Of a stretch of DNA of 64,000 nucleotides, positions 1 through 6,732 are shown piece after piece; position 1 is the first letter of the stretch, and every line of letters begins with the position of its first letter. The notes below the pieces were generated by a model, which ran no database searches, was not told the DNA's origin, and saw only the letters and a program-made list of their open reading frames with translations. The position numbers were made by a program, and so were the translations under genes. The stretch is from an uncultured SAR116 cluster alpha proteobacterium (GTDB lineage Bacteria > Pseudomonadota > Alphaproteobacteria > Puniceispirillales > Marisalimonadaceae): assembly GCA_902623995.1 (NCBI GenBank), contig CACNWE010000008.1, positions 33,781 to 97,780 of the forward strand, in the 5' to 3' direction.

Positions 1-405
1 AGATCCATCGTCAGATACAGGTAACGCAAGAACAAACTGACCTGCTGAGTCAACAACAAATCTGTCGTTGTTAACTGAAAATGAACCGTTTCTTGTATAA
101 ACAGTTTGGTTAGTAGTTAATGAAGGTTTTAGTGCAAAGAACCCTTGCCCTGATATAGCCATATCCAAAGCATTAAGGGATGAAGATACGTTTCCTTGAG
201 TAAATTGTTGTTTAATACCTTTCAAAATTGTTCCTGATCCAATGGATGATGATGCATTTTGGAGAGGAGATGTAGCAAAAATATCACCAAATTCAGCCTT
301 ACTTCTTTTATAACCTGTCGTTGCGACGTTAGCGATATTATTTGAAGTAGCTGAAATATCTGCTTGTGATCCGTTTAGTCCTGTAAGAGCGGTGTAAAAT
401 GACAT
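1..405 (-). CDS. flgE: Flagellar hook protein FlgE (N-terminal part, cut by window edge)
   Basis: The N-terminal 135 codons of a flagellar hook protein are visible and the gene runs off the left edge. The translation opens with the rod/hook-family signature (MSFYTALTGLNGSQADISA, then SNNIANVATTGYKRSKAEF), which forms the coiled-coil N-terminal domain of axial flagellar proteins. It continues with the FlgE-like stretch ALDMAISGQGFFAL near residue 85 and a TRNGSFSV motif. The ATG at 403-405 has a GGAGAAAT ribosome site just upstream. It is the fourth gene of a leftward operon after flgB, flgC and flgD, and the capping protein FlgD directly upstream supports hook rather than rod. The C-terminal half cannot be judged. 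Confidence 0.9.
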   Translation of the reverse strand, partial: MSFYTALTGLNGSQADISATSNNIANVATTGYKRSKAEFGDIFATSPLQNASSSIGSGTILKGIKQQFTQGNVSSSLNALDMAISGQGFFALKPSLTTNQTVYTRNGSFSVNNDRFVVDSAGQFVLALPVSDDGS

Positions 406-438
406 CTCTAATTTCTCCTAATATTATGATATATTTTC

Positions 439-1131
439 TTAATTTTTAAATCTGACAACTTGTGAAGGATCAATTGTTCCATAATCCTCTACCTCTAGCA
501 TCACTCCAGTGTCTGTTTTTGAAGTACCAGAGACATGTGCAAAAACTTGAGTTGGCAACTCACCAGTGTCTCCTGTATTTCCAGTAAAAGCACGAATTGT
601 TATTGGGGTACCTGACTTTCTAATATCGTCTGGTAAATCTTTCCACTCAAAACCAACTAAACCTGCCTTTTGCATTCCTAATGTATCTTGATGCAAGACC
701 TCACCTTCACTATTTTCAAAAATAATATTCAAGTTTGAAGCTGTTTCAGGTAAATCTACAACTCCACTAATAATACCTTCTTTGTCAGGTCTAGCAAACT
801 TACCGGGTACTAAAACTGAATGTCCCATCAATTGTGTTGTAGAGGCTATCCTCATTTCAGATAATTGTTGACTTACAGACTTAATAGTTTGATCCATTGA
901 AGTAATGCCTGTAACTGTTGAAAATTGTGCCATCTGGGCGATAAAATCAGCGTTATCAACTGGTGCAAAAGGATCTTGATTTTGCAACTGTGTTGTCATT
1001 AATTTTAAAAAATCTTCTTGACCAAGTTGATCTTTAGTTTCTTTAGGTGCAAACTTTTCTTTGGCAGAGTTTATACCTAATTTATCTAAAATTTTATTTA
1101 ATGATTGATTTGATGGGTTAATTTCAGACAT
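439..1131 (-). CDS. flgD: Flagellar hook assembly (capping) protein FlgD
   Basis: FlgD sits at the tip of the growing hook and helps FlgE subunits polymerise; it is exported by the flagellar type III system and later discarded. The 230-residue protein has the family core near residues 38-75 (LGQEDFLKLMTTQLQNQDPF, then PVDNADFIAQMAQFSTV), which is nearly diagnostic. The C-terminal half has the expected mixed beta (FlgD Ig-like and Tudor-like) character. An AAGGAA ribosome site precedes the ATG. It lies 9 bases after flgC and about 33 bases before flgE, in the same leftward operon. Length is normal for the family. Confidence 0.96.
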   Translation of the reverse strand: MSEINPSNQSLNKILDKLGINSAKEKFAPKETKDQLGQEDFLKLMTTQLQNQDPFAPVDNADFIAQMAQFSTVTGITSMDQTIKSVSQQLSEMRIASTTQLMGHSVLVPGKFARPDKEGIISGVVDLPETASNLNIIFENSEGEVLHQDTLGMQKAGLVGFEWKDLPDDIRKSGTPITIRAFTGNTGDTGELPTQVFAHVSGTSKTDTGVMLEVEDYGTIDPSQVVRFKN

Positions 1132-1140
1132 TTTGTTTCC

Positions 1141-1554
1141 TTATTTACCAATATTAATTGTTCTCATTGTTAAAGCTCTCAAAGTTGAGATAACTTCAAC
1201 GTTATTTTGATACTGCCTTGAAGCTTCAAGCATATCGACCATTTCTTCATCTACATTTACAGCAGCTTTATAAATATAACCTTGTGCATCAGCCGCTGGA
1301 TGTTGTGGCATATATTGTTTAATTGGCTCTCTACCTATTTCTTTCACTTCGACAGCATCAACAGTAGCTACACCATTTTTTTTAACTAAATCACTATATT
1401 GAGTTTCAAATATAGATTTTAATGGTTTATAAGTCGTTTTTGGATCTCCTGTCGTAGAACCAGCATTAGCAAGATTAGATGCAACCGTATTTAATCTAAC
1501 TAATTGGGCTGCCATGGCTCTTCCTGCAATGTCGTAAACTGATTTGATATCCAT
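1141..1554 (-). CDS. flgC: Flagellar basal-body rod protein FlgC
   Basis: FlgC is a proximal rod component of the flagellar basal body, crossing the periplasm. The 137-residue product has the N-terminal rod signature (RLNTVASNLANAGSTT) and a C-terminal segment with NVDEEMVDMLEASRQYQNNV, the usual FlgC ending that packs against the N-terminal helix. Length matches typical FlgC (about 135-140 residues). The start codon shares one base with the flgB stop codon (TAATG arrangement), so the two are translationally coupled. It is the second gene of the flgBCDE operon. Confidence 0.96.
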   Translation of the reverse strand: MDIKSVYDIAGRAMAAQLVRLNTVASNLANAGSTTGDPKTTYKPLKSIFETQYSDLVKKNGVATVDAVEVKEIGREPIKQYMPQHPAADAQGYIYKAAVNVDEEMVDMLEASRQYQNNVEVISTLRALTMRTINIGK

Positions 1555-1940
1555 TATTCACCCTTTATTGCTGAAATTATTTTGTTAATTTTTCCATTAA
1601 GAAAATTTACAGTAGTAGTATATCTCATTGAATTTTCTGCAAATTGCATTTGCTCTACTGCAAGCTCTACAGTATTTCCATCTAAAGAAGATATTAATGG
1701 TTCTCTGTAAGAAGTCTCATTTATTGATTTGCCTGAGTTTTGCATTATGTGTTTGGAGTGTGTTGTTGATATAGGACCATTTTTATCAAATTTTTTTATT
1801 TCATTCTCAAAACTTATATCTCTTGCTTTATAATTTGGTGTTGCAGCATTAGCGATGTTTGACGCTAAAATATTATTGCGCCTTCCTCTCAACTGTAGAG
1901 CTGATGAATAAAAAGATAATTGGTCTTTAATTGTGTCCAT
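1554..1940 (-). CDS. flgB: Flagellar basal-body rod protein FlgB
   Basis: FlgB is the proximal rod protein at the base of the axial structure. The 128-residue product shows LRGRRNNILASNIANAATPN near the N-terminus, with YKARDISFEN following, and a C-terminal ELAVEQMQFAENSMRYTTTV segment, both typical of FlgB. It is the first gene of a leftward operon with flgC, flgD and flgE, and a sigma-54-type promoter lies 40-56 bases upstream of its ATG. fliE, often beside flgBC, is not adjacent here and must be elsewhere. Confidence 0.96.
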   Translation of the reverse strand: MDTIKDQLSFYSSALQLRGRRNNILASNIANAATPNYKARDISFENEIKKFDKNGPISTTHSKHIMQNSGKSINETSYREPLISSLDGNTVELAVEQMQFAENSMRYTTTVNFLNGKINKIISAIKGE

Positions 1941-1979
1941 TTTAAAAACTCATTAAATTATTTGTATTTTCATTAGTTG

Positions 1980-1996
1980 TGCAATTTAAATGCCAA
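1980..1996 (-). promoter_or_regulatory. Sigma-54 promoter for flgBCDE
   Basis: On the minus strand this reads TTGGCATTTAAATTGCA. It matches the -24/-12 consensus YTGGCACGRNNNTTGCW at every core position: GG at -24, GC at -12, correct 12-base phase. The expected transcription start is about 12 bases further on, leaving a leader of roughly 30 bases before the flgB ATG at 1940. Three further sites of the same form precede other flagellar units in this window, which makes chance unlikely. Confidence 0.8.
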
Positions 1997-2065
1997 TTTA
2001 ATTTTTAAAAAAACTTTAGTTTTTTTTATATTGTCGTATTAGATTTATCATGTAGGATATTTAGT

Positions 2066-2518
2066 ATGGATTTATCTGAAAAAATCATTGATAAAAAAGA
2101 AGAGCTTTTGGATGAGTTTGAAAATTTATCACTTGATCAAATTGCAAAAAAAATAAAAGAAATTGAAAAACGAGATGATGATGTGATTTTTAAAATTGCA
2201 TACTTAGCTGCAAGAATTTCAGTTTTAAATCAAAGAATTCAAGCCTTAATTAATGAAAATTCTGCAAATGATAATTCAATCAGAGAAACCAATGATGATT
2301 CGGCTAATATTGTTGAAAAAATTATTAAAAGTTCAAAAAAACCAAAAGATATTCCTGTTGAATGGGTAAGAGTACAAATTAAAGAAACAACTGAGGTTAA
2401 TGGGGTAAGATTTCCGTCTGGAATACAAATCGACGTTACAGATGAAGATGCGAAGCAAATGATAGAAGGCGATAAAGCTATATTACTTGAAGAAACTGAA
2501 AAAAATGAAAATGAGTAA
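2066..2518 (+). CDS. Uncharacterised acidic protein in the flagellar locus
   Basis: I do not recognise this 150-residue protein. It is rich in Glu, Lys and Asp and looks two-part. Residues 1-65 are helical (LDQIAKKIKEIEKRDDDVIF, then ARISVLNQRIQALINE). After a Ser/Asn/Asp-rich linker comes a compact domain from about residue 95 (VEWVRVQIKETTEVNGVRF, then SGIQIDVTDEDAKQMI). There is no signal peptide or membrane segment, so it is probably cytoplasmic. The ATG follows an AGGA ribosome site. It diverges from flgB and converges on the DUF2802-like gene, whose end lies 5 bases away. Location between two flagellar operons suggests, but does not prove, a motility role. Confidence 0.6.
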   Translation: MDLSEKIIDKKEELLDEFENLSLDQIAKKIKEIEKRDDDVIFKIAYLAARISVLNQRIQALINENSANDNSIRETNDDSANIVEKIIKSSKKPKDIPVEWVRVQIKETTEVNGVRFPSGIQIDVTDEDAKQMIEGDKAILLEETEKNENE

Positions 2519-2523
2519 ATAAC

Positions 2524-2940
2524 TTATTTTTTATAATAAGTGTATATAGCTTCTACTTCATCTTCTCTTAAACCAGTTTTATTAATAATTTCTTCCTTAC
2601 TATTTCCTTGTCTAGCCATATTAATAGCTATATTAAGTATATCGTCAGATCCCTTAATATTTCCTAACCTATTAATTTCTCTTTCTATAAAATCTATTTT
2701 TTCAGAAATATTCGCTAATTCTTTTTTTTGTTGCTCTAGCAAATTTCCAACAACTATCAAATACTCTTTAATCTCTCTAGAGGTATTATTTATGCTATCT
2801 GCATATTCAATAATTGAATTTTTATTTGATCTGAAATTTTGGAGTTGAAGCAAAAATAATAATATAAAGGCAAATACAATAAATAATATAGAAAGAAATA
2901 TAAAAATCTCAAAATTTGATAGTAAAAGATTTATGAACAT
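2524..2940 (-). CDS. Membrane-anchored DUF2802-like protein
   Basis: The 138-residue product has one N-terminal membrane helix (about residues 7-31, very rich in Phe, Leu and Ile). A coiled-coil stretch follows (about 45-95), then a C-terminal motif DILNIAINMARQGNSKEEII with TGLREDEVEAIYTYYKK. That ending matches the helix-turn-helix-like repeat of DUF2802 proteins, often found beside flagellar export or motor genes. The family function is unknown. It is the last gene of the leftward operon that starts at flgP. The topology implies a cytoplasmic domain tethered to the inner membrane. The DUF2802 assignment rests on the motif only. Confidence 0.65.
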   Translation of the reverse strand: MFINLLLSNFEIFIFLSILFIVFAFILLFLLQLQNFRSNKNSIIEYADSINNTSREIKEYLIVVGNLLEQQKKELANISEKIDFIEREINRLGNIKGSDDILNIAINMARQGNSKEEIINKTGLREDEVEAIYTYYKK

Positions 2941-2991
2941 GTACTATATATTCATCATTTTAAAATAAATTGCTATGAATAATTTTAAAAA

Positions 2992-3267
2992 TTAAGATTT
3001 TGACTTAGAGAATGAAATTAACAAATTTGCCTTAGGTAATATTTTTGTTTCAAGCGTTTCTATTTTATTTAAAATCTTAGTGAAAATATTAATATAATCA
3101 TCAGAAGAATTATTGTTTTTAAATATTTGTTCATTTGATTTTAAATCTATTAAAATATTTTCAATGTTAGAATTAACTTCTTTAAATTTTTCAGATGAAA
3201 AACGTTTATTATTTATTTCATCTAATACATTTAGAGTTTCATCAAGAATTTCAAGTTTCTGTAACAT
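2992..3267 (-). CDS. Small helical protein in flgN position (possible FlgN-type chaperone)
   Basis: This 91-residue protein is almost entirely predicted helix with heptad-like hydrophobics (LEILDETLNVLDEINNKRF, then ILNKIETLETKILP) and has no signal sequence. It follows flgM by 14 bases, with an AGGA ribosome site before the ATG. In many proteobacteria flgN, the chaperone for hook-filament junction proteins FlgK and FlgL, follows flgM, and FlgN is a small, poorly conserved helical protein. The FlgN reading therefore rests on position and fold only; no diagnostic motif is visible. It is somewhat shorter than typical FlgN (about 140 residues). Confidence 0.5.
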   Translation of the reverse strand: MLQKLEILDETLNVLDEINNKRFSSEKFKEVNSNIENILIDLKSNEQIFKNNNSSDDYINIFTKILNKIETLETKILPKANLLISFSKSKS

Positions 3268-3281
3268 AACATTCCTTTGAT

Positions 3282-3575
3282 TTAAGATTTCATTTCCCTG
3301 TAGGCTTGCATAAGTGCATCAGACAACTTGTCTAGATCTAATGGGTATTTGCCAGACGAAATAGCTTCTTTTATTTTAGCTACTTTATCGACATCGATAG
3401 GAGCAGATTGGGCCATTTCTCTAACAAGTTTTTTTGTATCTTTAATATCAACAACATTAGAAGACATATTTTTGTCTAATAAAACTGAATTTACCTTGTC
3501 ATGAAGAGGAGGCTTTGAATCCTTAACATCTTTTTTAGGTATGTTACTTAATATATTATTTGTTATTTTATCCAT
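3282..3575 (-). CDS. flgM: Anti-sigma-28 factor FlgM
   Basis: FlgM binds and inhibits the flagellar sigma factor FliA until the hook is complete, then is exported. The C-terminal half carries the family core: APIDVDKVAKIKEAISSGKY followed by LDLDKLSDALMQAYREM, the sigma-binding helices. The N-terminal half is polar and probably disordered, as usual. I chose the ATG at 3575 because a GTGGAG ribosome site lies before it. An in-frame ATG at 3599 has none and would add eight residues. The cognate fliA is at 10914, so both halves of the checkpoint are in this window. It sits between flgA and a flgN-position gene. Confidence 0.88.
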   Translation of the reverse strand: MDKITNNILSNIPKKDVKDSKPPLHDKVNSVLLDKNMSSNVVDIKDTKKLVREMAQSAPIDVDKVAKIKEAISSGKYPLDLDKLSDALMQAYREMKS

Positions 3576-3621
3576 TTTACTTAACTCCACAGTATACATA
3601 ACGACAACTTGTTAAATTATT

Positions 3622-4368
3622 TTAGCGAAAAATTTTTATTTTTTTATTTTTTTTAATATAACCTTTTACTATCTTACCACTTTTTAAATTTTTGACTTTT
3701 ATTAAATCACCTAAGTTTCCAGAATCCTGGGCTTCACCTGAGGCAGTCACTGAAACATTACCTAGTTTCGAAACAATTGAAATAATATCTCCATTATTAA
3801 TGTCAAAACTTTCAAATAAATGCCTAGGATGCAATATTTGTCCCATTTTTAGGTTTATTTTTAATTTTCTTCCAACTAATTCTTTTCTGCTAGAAAAAAA
3901 AGACGTCTGATATTTTTTTTCAACTAAAATGGTTTCAATATCATCTAATTTTATTATATCATTTTTTTCTAATGACCTTTTCAATTTTATGATTTTAAGT
4001 AATTCCTTTTTCTTTTTTGACAGTTTGTTTCTAATAAGTAATTTGGATACTTTTTTAGGTGCATTCTTCTTTTTATTTTCAGCATTTCTTGAGGTTTGTA
4101 CTCTCATTACTAACTCAAATCCATTTTCATCTAAACAATTAACTTTTATTGTCTTATAATTTTGAAACATTTTTTTTATTTCAATTTTATCATTACAATC
4201 TTTATAAAAACTATTTTTTGAAAAAACCGGAGTTCCTTTTATCCCCTCCTTAATTAACCAATGAGAAACTTTTGAAGAAATTTCTTCTCCAGTAATTGCC
4301 ATTGCATGTTTATTTATAAATGAGATTAAAATAACCAATAAAAAAAAATTTTTTATTGTTTCAAACAT
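3622..4368 (-). CDS. flgA: Flagellar P-ring assembly chaperone FlgA
   Basis: FlgA is a periplasmic chaperone that helps FlgI form the P-ring. The 248-residue protein begins with a secretion signal (about residues 1-24, ending near HAMA). A lysine-rich middle follows, then a C-terminal SAF-type domain with LKRSLEKNDIIKLDDIETIL, ELVGRKLKINLKMGQIL and GDIISIVSKLGNVSVTASGE, the characteristic FlgA order. The ATG follows a strong GGAGG site and lies 4 bases past the LysM-like gene, so they are cotranscribed. The many lysines (runs such as NKKKNAPKK) reflect AT pressure. flgI is not in this window. Confidence 0.9.
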   Translation of the reverse strand: MFETIKNFFLLVILISFINKHAMAITGEEISSKVSHWLIKEGIKGTPVFSKNSFYKDCNDKIEIKKMFQNYKTIKVNCLDENGFELVMRVQTSRNAENKKKNAPKKVSKLLIRNKLSKKKKELLKIIKLKRSLEKNDIIKLDDIETILVEKKYQTSFFSSRKELVGRKLKINLKMGQILHPRHLFESFDINNGDIISIVSKLGNVSVTASGEAQDSGNLGDLIKVKNLKSGKIVKGYIKKNKKIKIFR

Positions 4369-4371
4369 TAA

Positions 4372-4812
4372 TTATCCTCCAAAAAAATAAATTTGTGACG
4401 TAATGGATGAATTATTTTTTTCTTTATTTTTAAAACTTTTATCTTTTTTTATAATCAAATTTTTAATTTCATTAACACTTGGCAGGTATAATTTTTTCCC
4501 TGAATAAAGAAAGTTAGGATTGTTTCTAACAAACGCTTTCTTGTTAAAATAAACAATCGCCAAACTCAAAATCCTGTTATTAAATGCGCTAGAACCATAG
4601 TAATTTAGCATAATATCACTTAATGTTTCATTTTTTAAAACTACGTGATTTGCACTATAATTTAAATCTCTTAAAAACAAATTATCAGAACTCATATTTC
4701 CAAGATCTGAATTTCCTCTATACTCTAAAACAACAAAAGGTTCTGAAAATGATAATTTAGAAAGACAGATAATAAAAAGTGAAAAAAAGGATAATATCTT
4801 AATTTTTTTCAT
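4372..4812 (-). CDS. Secreted LysM/FimV-like protein in the flgPT-flgA operon
   Basis: The 146-residue product has a signal peptide (MKKIKILSFFSLFIICLSKL, cleaved near SFS-EP). A single LysM-like region lies at about residues 60-110: NETLSDIMLNYYGS, then a middle with ILSLAIVYFN, then NPNFLYSGKKLYLPS. That arrangement resembles the peptidoglycan-binding LysM of FimV-type proteins. The ATG at 4812 has a TGGAG ribosome site; an in-frame TTG 15 bases earlier is less likely. It lies between flgT and flgA with 4-base gaps, so a periplasmic role near the P/L/H rings is inferred. It is not FlgO by sequence, although it takes a comparable place in the operon. Confidence 0.72.
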   Translation of the reverse strand: MKKIKILSFFSLFIICLSKLSFSEPFVVLEYRGNSDLGNMSSDNLFLRDLNYSANHVVLKNETLSDIMLNYYGSSAFNNRILSLAIVYFNKKAFVRNNPNFLYSGKKLYLPSVNEIKNLIIKKDKSFKNKEKNNSSITSQIYFFGG

Positions 4813-4816
4813 TATA

Positions 4817-5971
4817 TTACTCCACAAATTTTACAATTTTATTATTTAAGTTTGTTAATTTAATATTATCATTTAAAGGTAGCAAAGTACTGTGATTGTC
4901 AAAAACATCCTCAGTATGTACTATTAGTATACTGTCATTTAACATAGAATTTTGAATTTTAATCCCATTAACTAGACCAATCTGTTTTTGTTTAAGTCCT
5001 TGTTTGCTTCCCAAATCAACGTGAAGTTCACCCTTATTTAAAGTTAATTTGCCCTCTAAGGGGATGCATTTAATATCATTAAAAAAACTATTTATTGCCT
5101 TTAACAAATGATTATTCACATTTTGATCAATTTTATCTATGTCTAATATAGAAATATTTTTTAAAAACTGGAATTTGCTTTCTAACTGATAATTAATGAG
5201 TAGATTATAGCTTTTTGATGTCTCTAACCTATTTTTTTGCCCTTTATATAAATCAAATGAAATTGTTAATAAATAATTAGCAAAATTATTTCTATTAGTC
5301 TTTGTAAGAACTATTTTGGGAACAAGGCTATAATTACCAGGGTGTATTGTAGGTATACCTTTTGTAATTGCATTATAATCAAAAGAAGGATTTTGAGATG
5401 ATTTTACAATTTGATCAAGTTGTCTATTTTGAAAGTTATTTGTATCAACGTTTGGCAGTTTAGATATAAATTTATATATTTTTTTATACCATAATGAAGT
5501 GTACCTAGCTAATTCTGATGGGACATTTGTATCGACTGAGATTGACCCTTTAAATAAATTGATATTTATTGGTCTAATTTTACAATTAATTTTTGATAAT
5601 TCACTACCTATAATAGCGCTTATTTTTAAAGTGAGGTATTCTTTATTTTGTGTTTCAGATAAAATTTTAAAATCTAGTACTCTATTTGTCGGTTTTATAA
5701 CTGATTGATCATTAATTATAGTGTTTGAATTAATCGCAGAAAATCCATTAACATTAGCGCCACCTTTTAGAGCTGCAATATATATTGCATCTTCTAAAGC
5801 TCTTTTTCTAGAAGTTTCAATATTTTCAGGTATTAAAATTGATCTACCTGTAGCTTCTACCTGTTTGAAATTAGATTTATTTTGCGCATACAAATCAGAA
5901 TTAAACGATAATAAAGCTATAAACATAAAAATTATGTTAAGATCAATTAATTTTGAAATAGTTTTATTCAT
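4817..5971 (-). CDS. flgT: Flagellar H-ring assembly protein FlgT homologue
   Basis: FlgT is a periplasmic protein needed for the H-ring around the LP ring of Vibrio polar sodium-driven flagella. This 384-residue form has a signal peptide ending near DLYA-QN. The FlgT N-terminal domain follows (VEATGRSILIPENIETSRKR, then ALEDAIYIAALKGGANVNGF), with a divergent middle and a C-terminal region GELHVDLGSKQGLKQKQIGL typical of FlgT_C. I start at the ATG at 5971; the frame also allows a GTG at 5995 overlapping flgP. Its neighbour flgP supports the call. Sequence is divergent from Vibrio FlgT, so the exact role is inferred. Confidence 0.78.
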   Translation of the reverse strand: MNKTISKLIDLNIIFMFIALLSFNSDLYAQNKSNFKQVEATGRSILIPENIETSRKRALEDAIYIAALKGGANVNGFSAINSNTIINDQSVIKPTNRVLDFKILSETQNKEYLTLKISAIIGSELSKINCKIRPININLFKGSISVDTNVPSELARYTSLWYKKIYKFISKLPNVDTNNFQNRQLDQIVKSSQNPSFDYNAITKGIPTIHPGNYSLVPKIVLTKTNRNNFANYLLTISFDLYKGQKNRLETSKSYNLLINYQLESKFQFLKNISILDIDKIDQNVNNHLLKAINSFFNDIKCIPLEGKLTLNKGELHVDLGSKQGLKQKQIGLVNGIKIQNSMLNDSILIVHTEDVFDNHSTLLPLNDNIKLTNLNNKIVKFVE

Positions 5972-5978
5972 TATATTA

Positions 5979-6500
5979 CTAAGTTCTTCTTGCACTTTTT
6001 AACATCATAAGCATCATGTCTTTATCAATTTCTAAAACTGTTTCATAAGTATCTACACCTGTAGGATTAATTCTTACTGTTTTAGCGCCTCTTATAATTC
6101 CTTTAACAACTGCTCTAAATGTATCGTTCTGAACCATTAGATCTATTACTGTTGTATTAGAATCAACTTGAATACCATGAATTTGTTCTGCTAATTCTCT
6201 CATTGCTGCCATTCTAGCTGATCTAATAGCCATCAATCTTTTTTGTGCATCTGTTCTGCCCGGTTGACTAGAAACAACGGCATAACCTACAGCTGAAAGA
6301 GTTGGTATTTTTTCAACAGAACTATCAAAAACTTCTTTTAAAGCAACTATTCCATCACTTTCAGAATTAATTTGTTTTGCATTGAAATTACTTGCTGGTG
6401 AAAAATTTGAGTTTGCTAAATTCTGCAAGCATCCGGTATTTAAAAATAATGTACAAGCTGAAACACAAACTAAAAGATTCCTACTTTTTAAAATTGACAT
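5979..6500 (-). CDS. flgP: Flagellar lipoprotein FlgP (LPP20 family)
   Basis: FlgP is an outer-membrane-associated lipoprotein that forms a basal disk or outer H-ring part in Vibrio and Campylobacter motors. The 173-residue product has a signal with a candidate lipobox Cys at about residue 24 (FLNTGCLQN). The LPP20 domain follows, with TLSAVGYAVVSSQPGRTDAQ, then KRLMAIRSARMAAMRELAEQ, and a terminal DTYETVLEIDKDMMLMML. The lipobox is imperfect (Asn at -3). It is the first gene of the seven-gene leftward operon flgP-flgT-LysM-flgA-flgM-flgN-like-DUF2802, and a sigma-54 promoter lies 37-53 bases upstream of the ATG. Confidence 0.85.
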   Translation of the reverse strand: MSILKSRNLLVCVSACTLFLNTGCLQNLANSNFSPASNFNAKQINSESDGIVALKEVFDSSVEKIPTLSAVGYAVVSSQPGRTDAQKRLMAIRSARMAAMRELAEQIHGIQVDSNTTVIDLMVQNDTFRAVVKGIIRGAKTVRINPTGVDTYETVLEIDKDMMLMMLKSARRT

Positions 6501-6536
6501 GCAATACTCCTTAATAAATTTTTACAAATACAACTA

Positions 6537-6553
6537 TGCAGAATACATGCCAA
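6537..6553 (-). promoter_or_regulatory. Sigma-54 promoter for the flgP operon
   Basis: The minus strand reads TTGGCATGTATTCTGCA, with GG and GC elements in the correct -24/-12 phase. The predicted start is near 6526, giving a leader of about 26 bases that contains an AAGGAG ribosome site before the flgP ATG at 6500. It is divergent from the sigma-54 promoter of flhA about 70 bases away. A shared enhancer-binding site for a FleQ/FlbD-type activator could lie between or upstream, but I could not identify one. Confidence 0.78.
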
Positions 6554-6621
6554 AAATAGTATTTATTAGTTTTATTAAGTAAGTAAATATCAGAATAGTC
6601 TTTATTAATAGCTATCTTTCT

Positions 6622-6638
6622 TTGGCATTATTTTTGCT
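6622..6638 (+). promoter_or_regulatory. Sigma-54 promoter for flhA-flhF-flhG-fliA
   Basis: The plus strand reads TTGGCATTATTTTTGCT, a near-consensus -24/-12 element (TTGGCA, N6, TTGCT). The predicted start is near 6650, which leaves a leader of about 80 bases before the flhA ATG at 6733. Because the operon ends with fliA, this site would place the sigma-28 factor under sigma-54 control, as expected for a middle-class flagellar operon. Confidence 0.8.
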
Positions 6639-6732
6639 TCTTTATTTTTCAATTATTATTATGAAACTCAAATTAAATAACTAATTGTTTTTATTGTATA
6701 ATTTATTTGGGCTATAAATTTAAGGAGATGTC

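Noticed and set aside
3692..4159. Two plus-strand frames inside flgA
   Set aside because: They are shadows of flgA; composition follows the opposite strand and no ribosome sites precede them.
6382..6582. A plus-strand frame overlapping flgP and its promoter
   Set aside because: It covers the sigma-54 promoter and the flgP signal sequence in reverse; it is a shadow.
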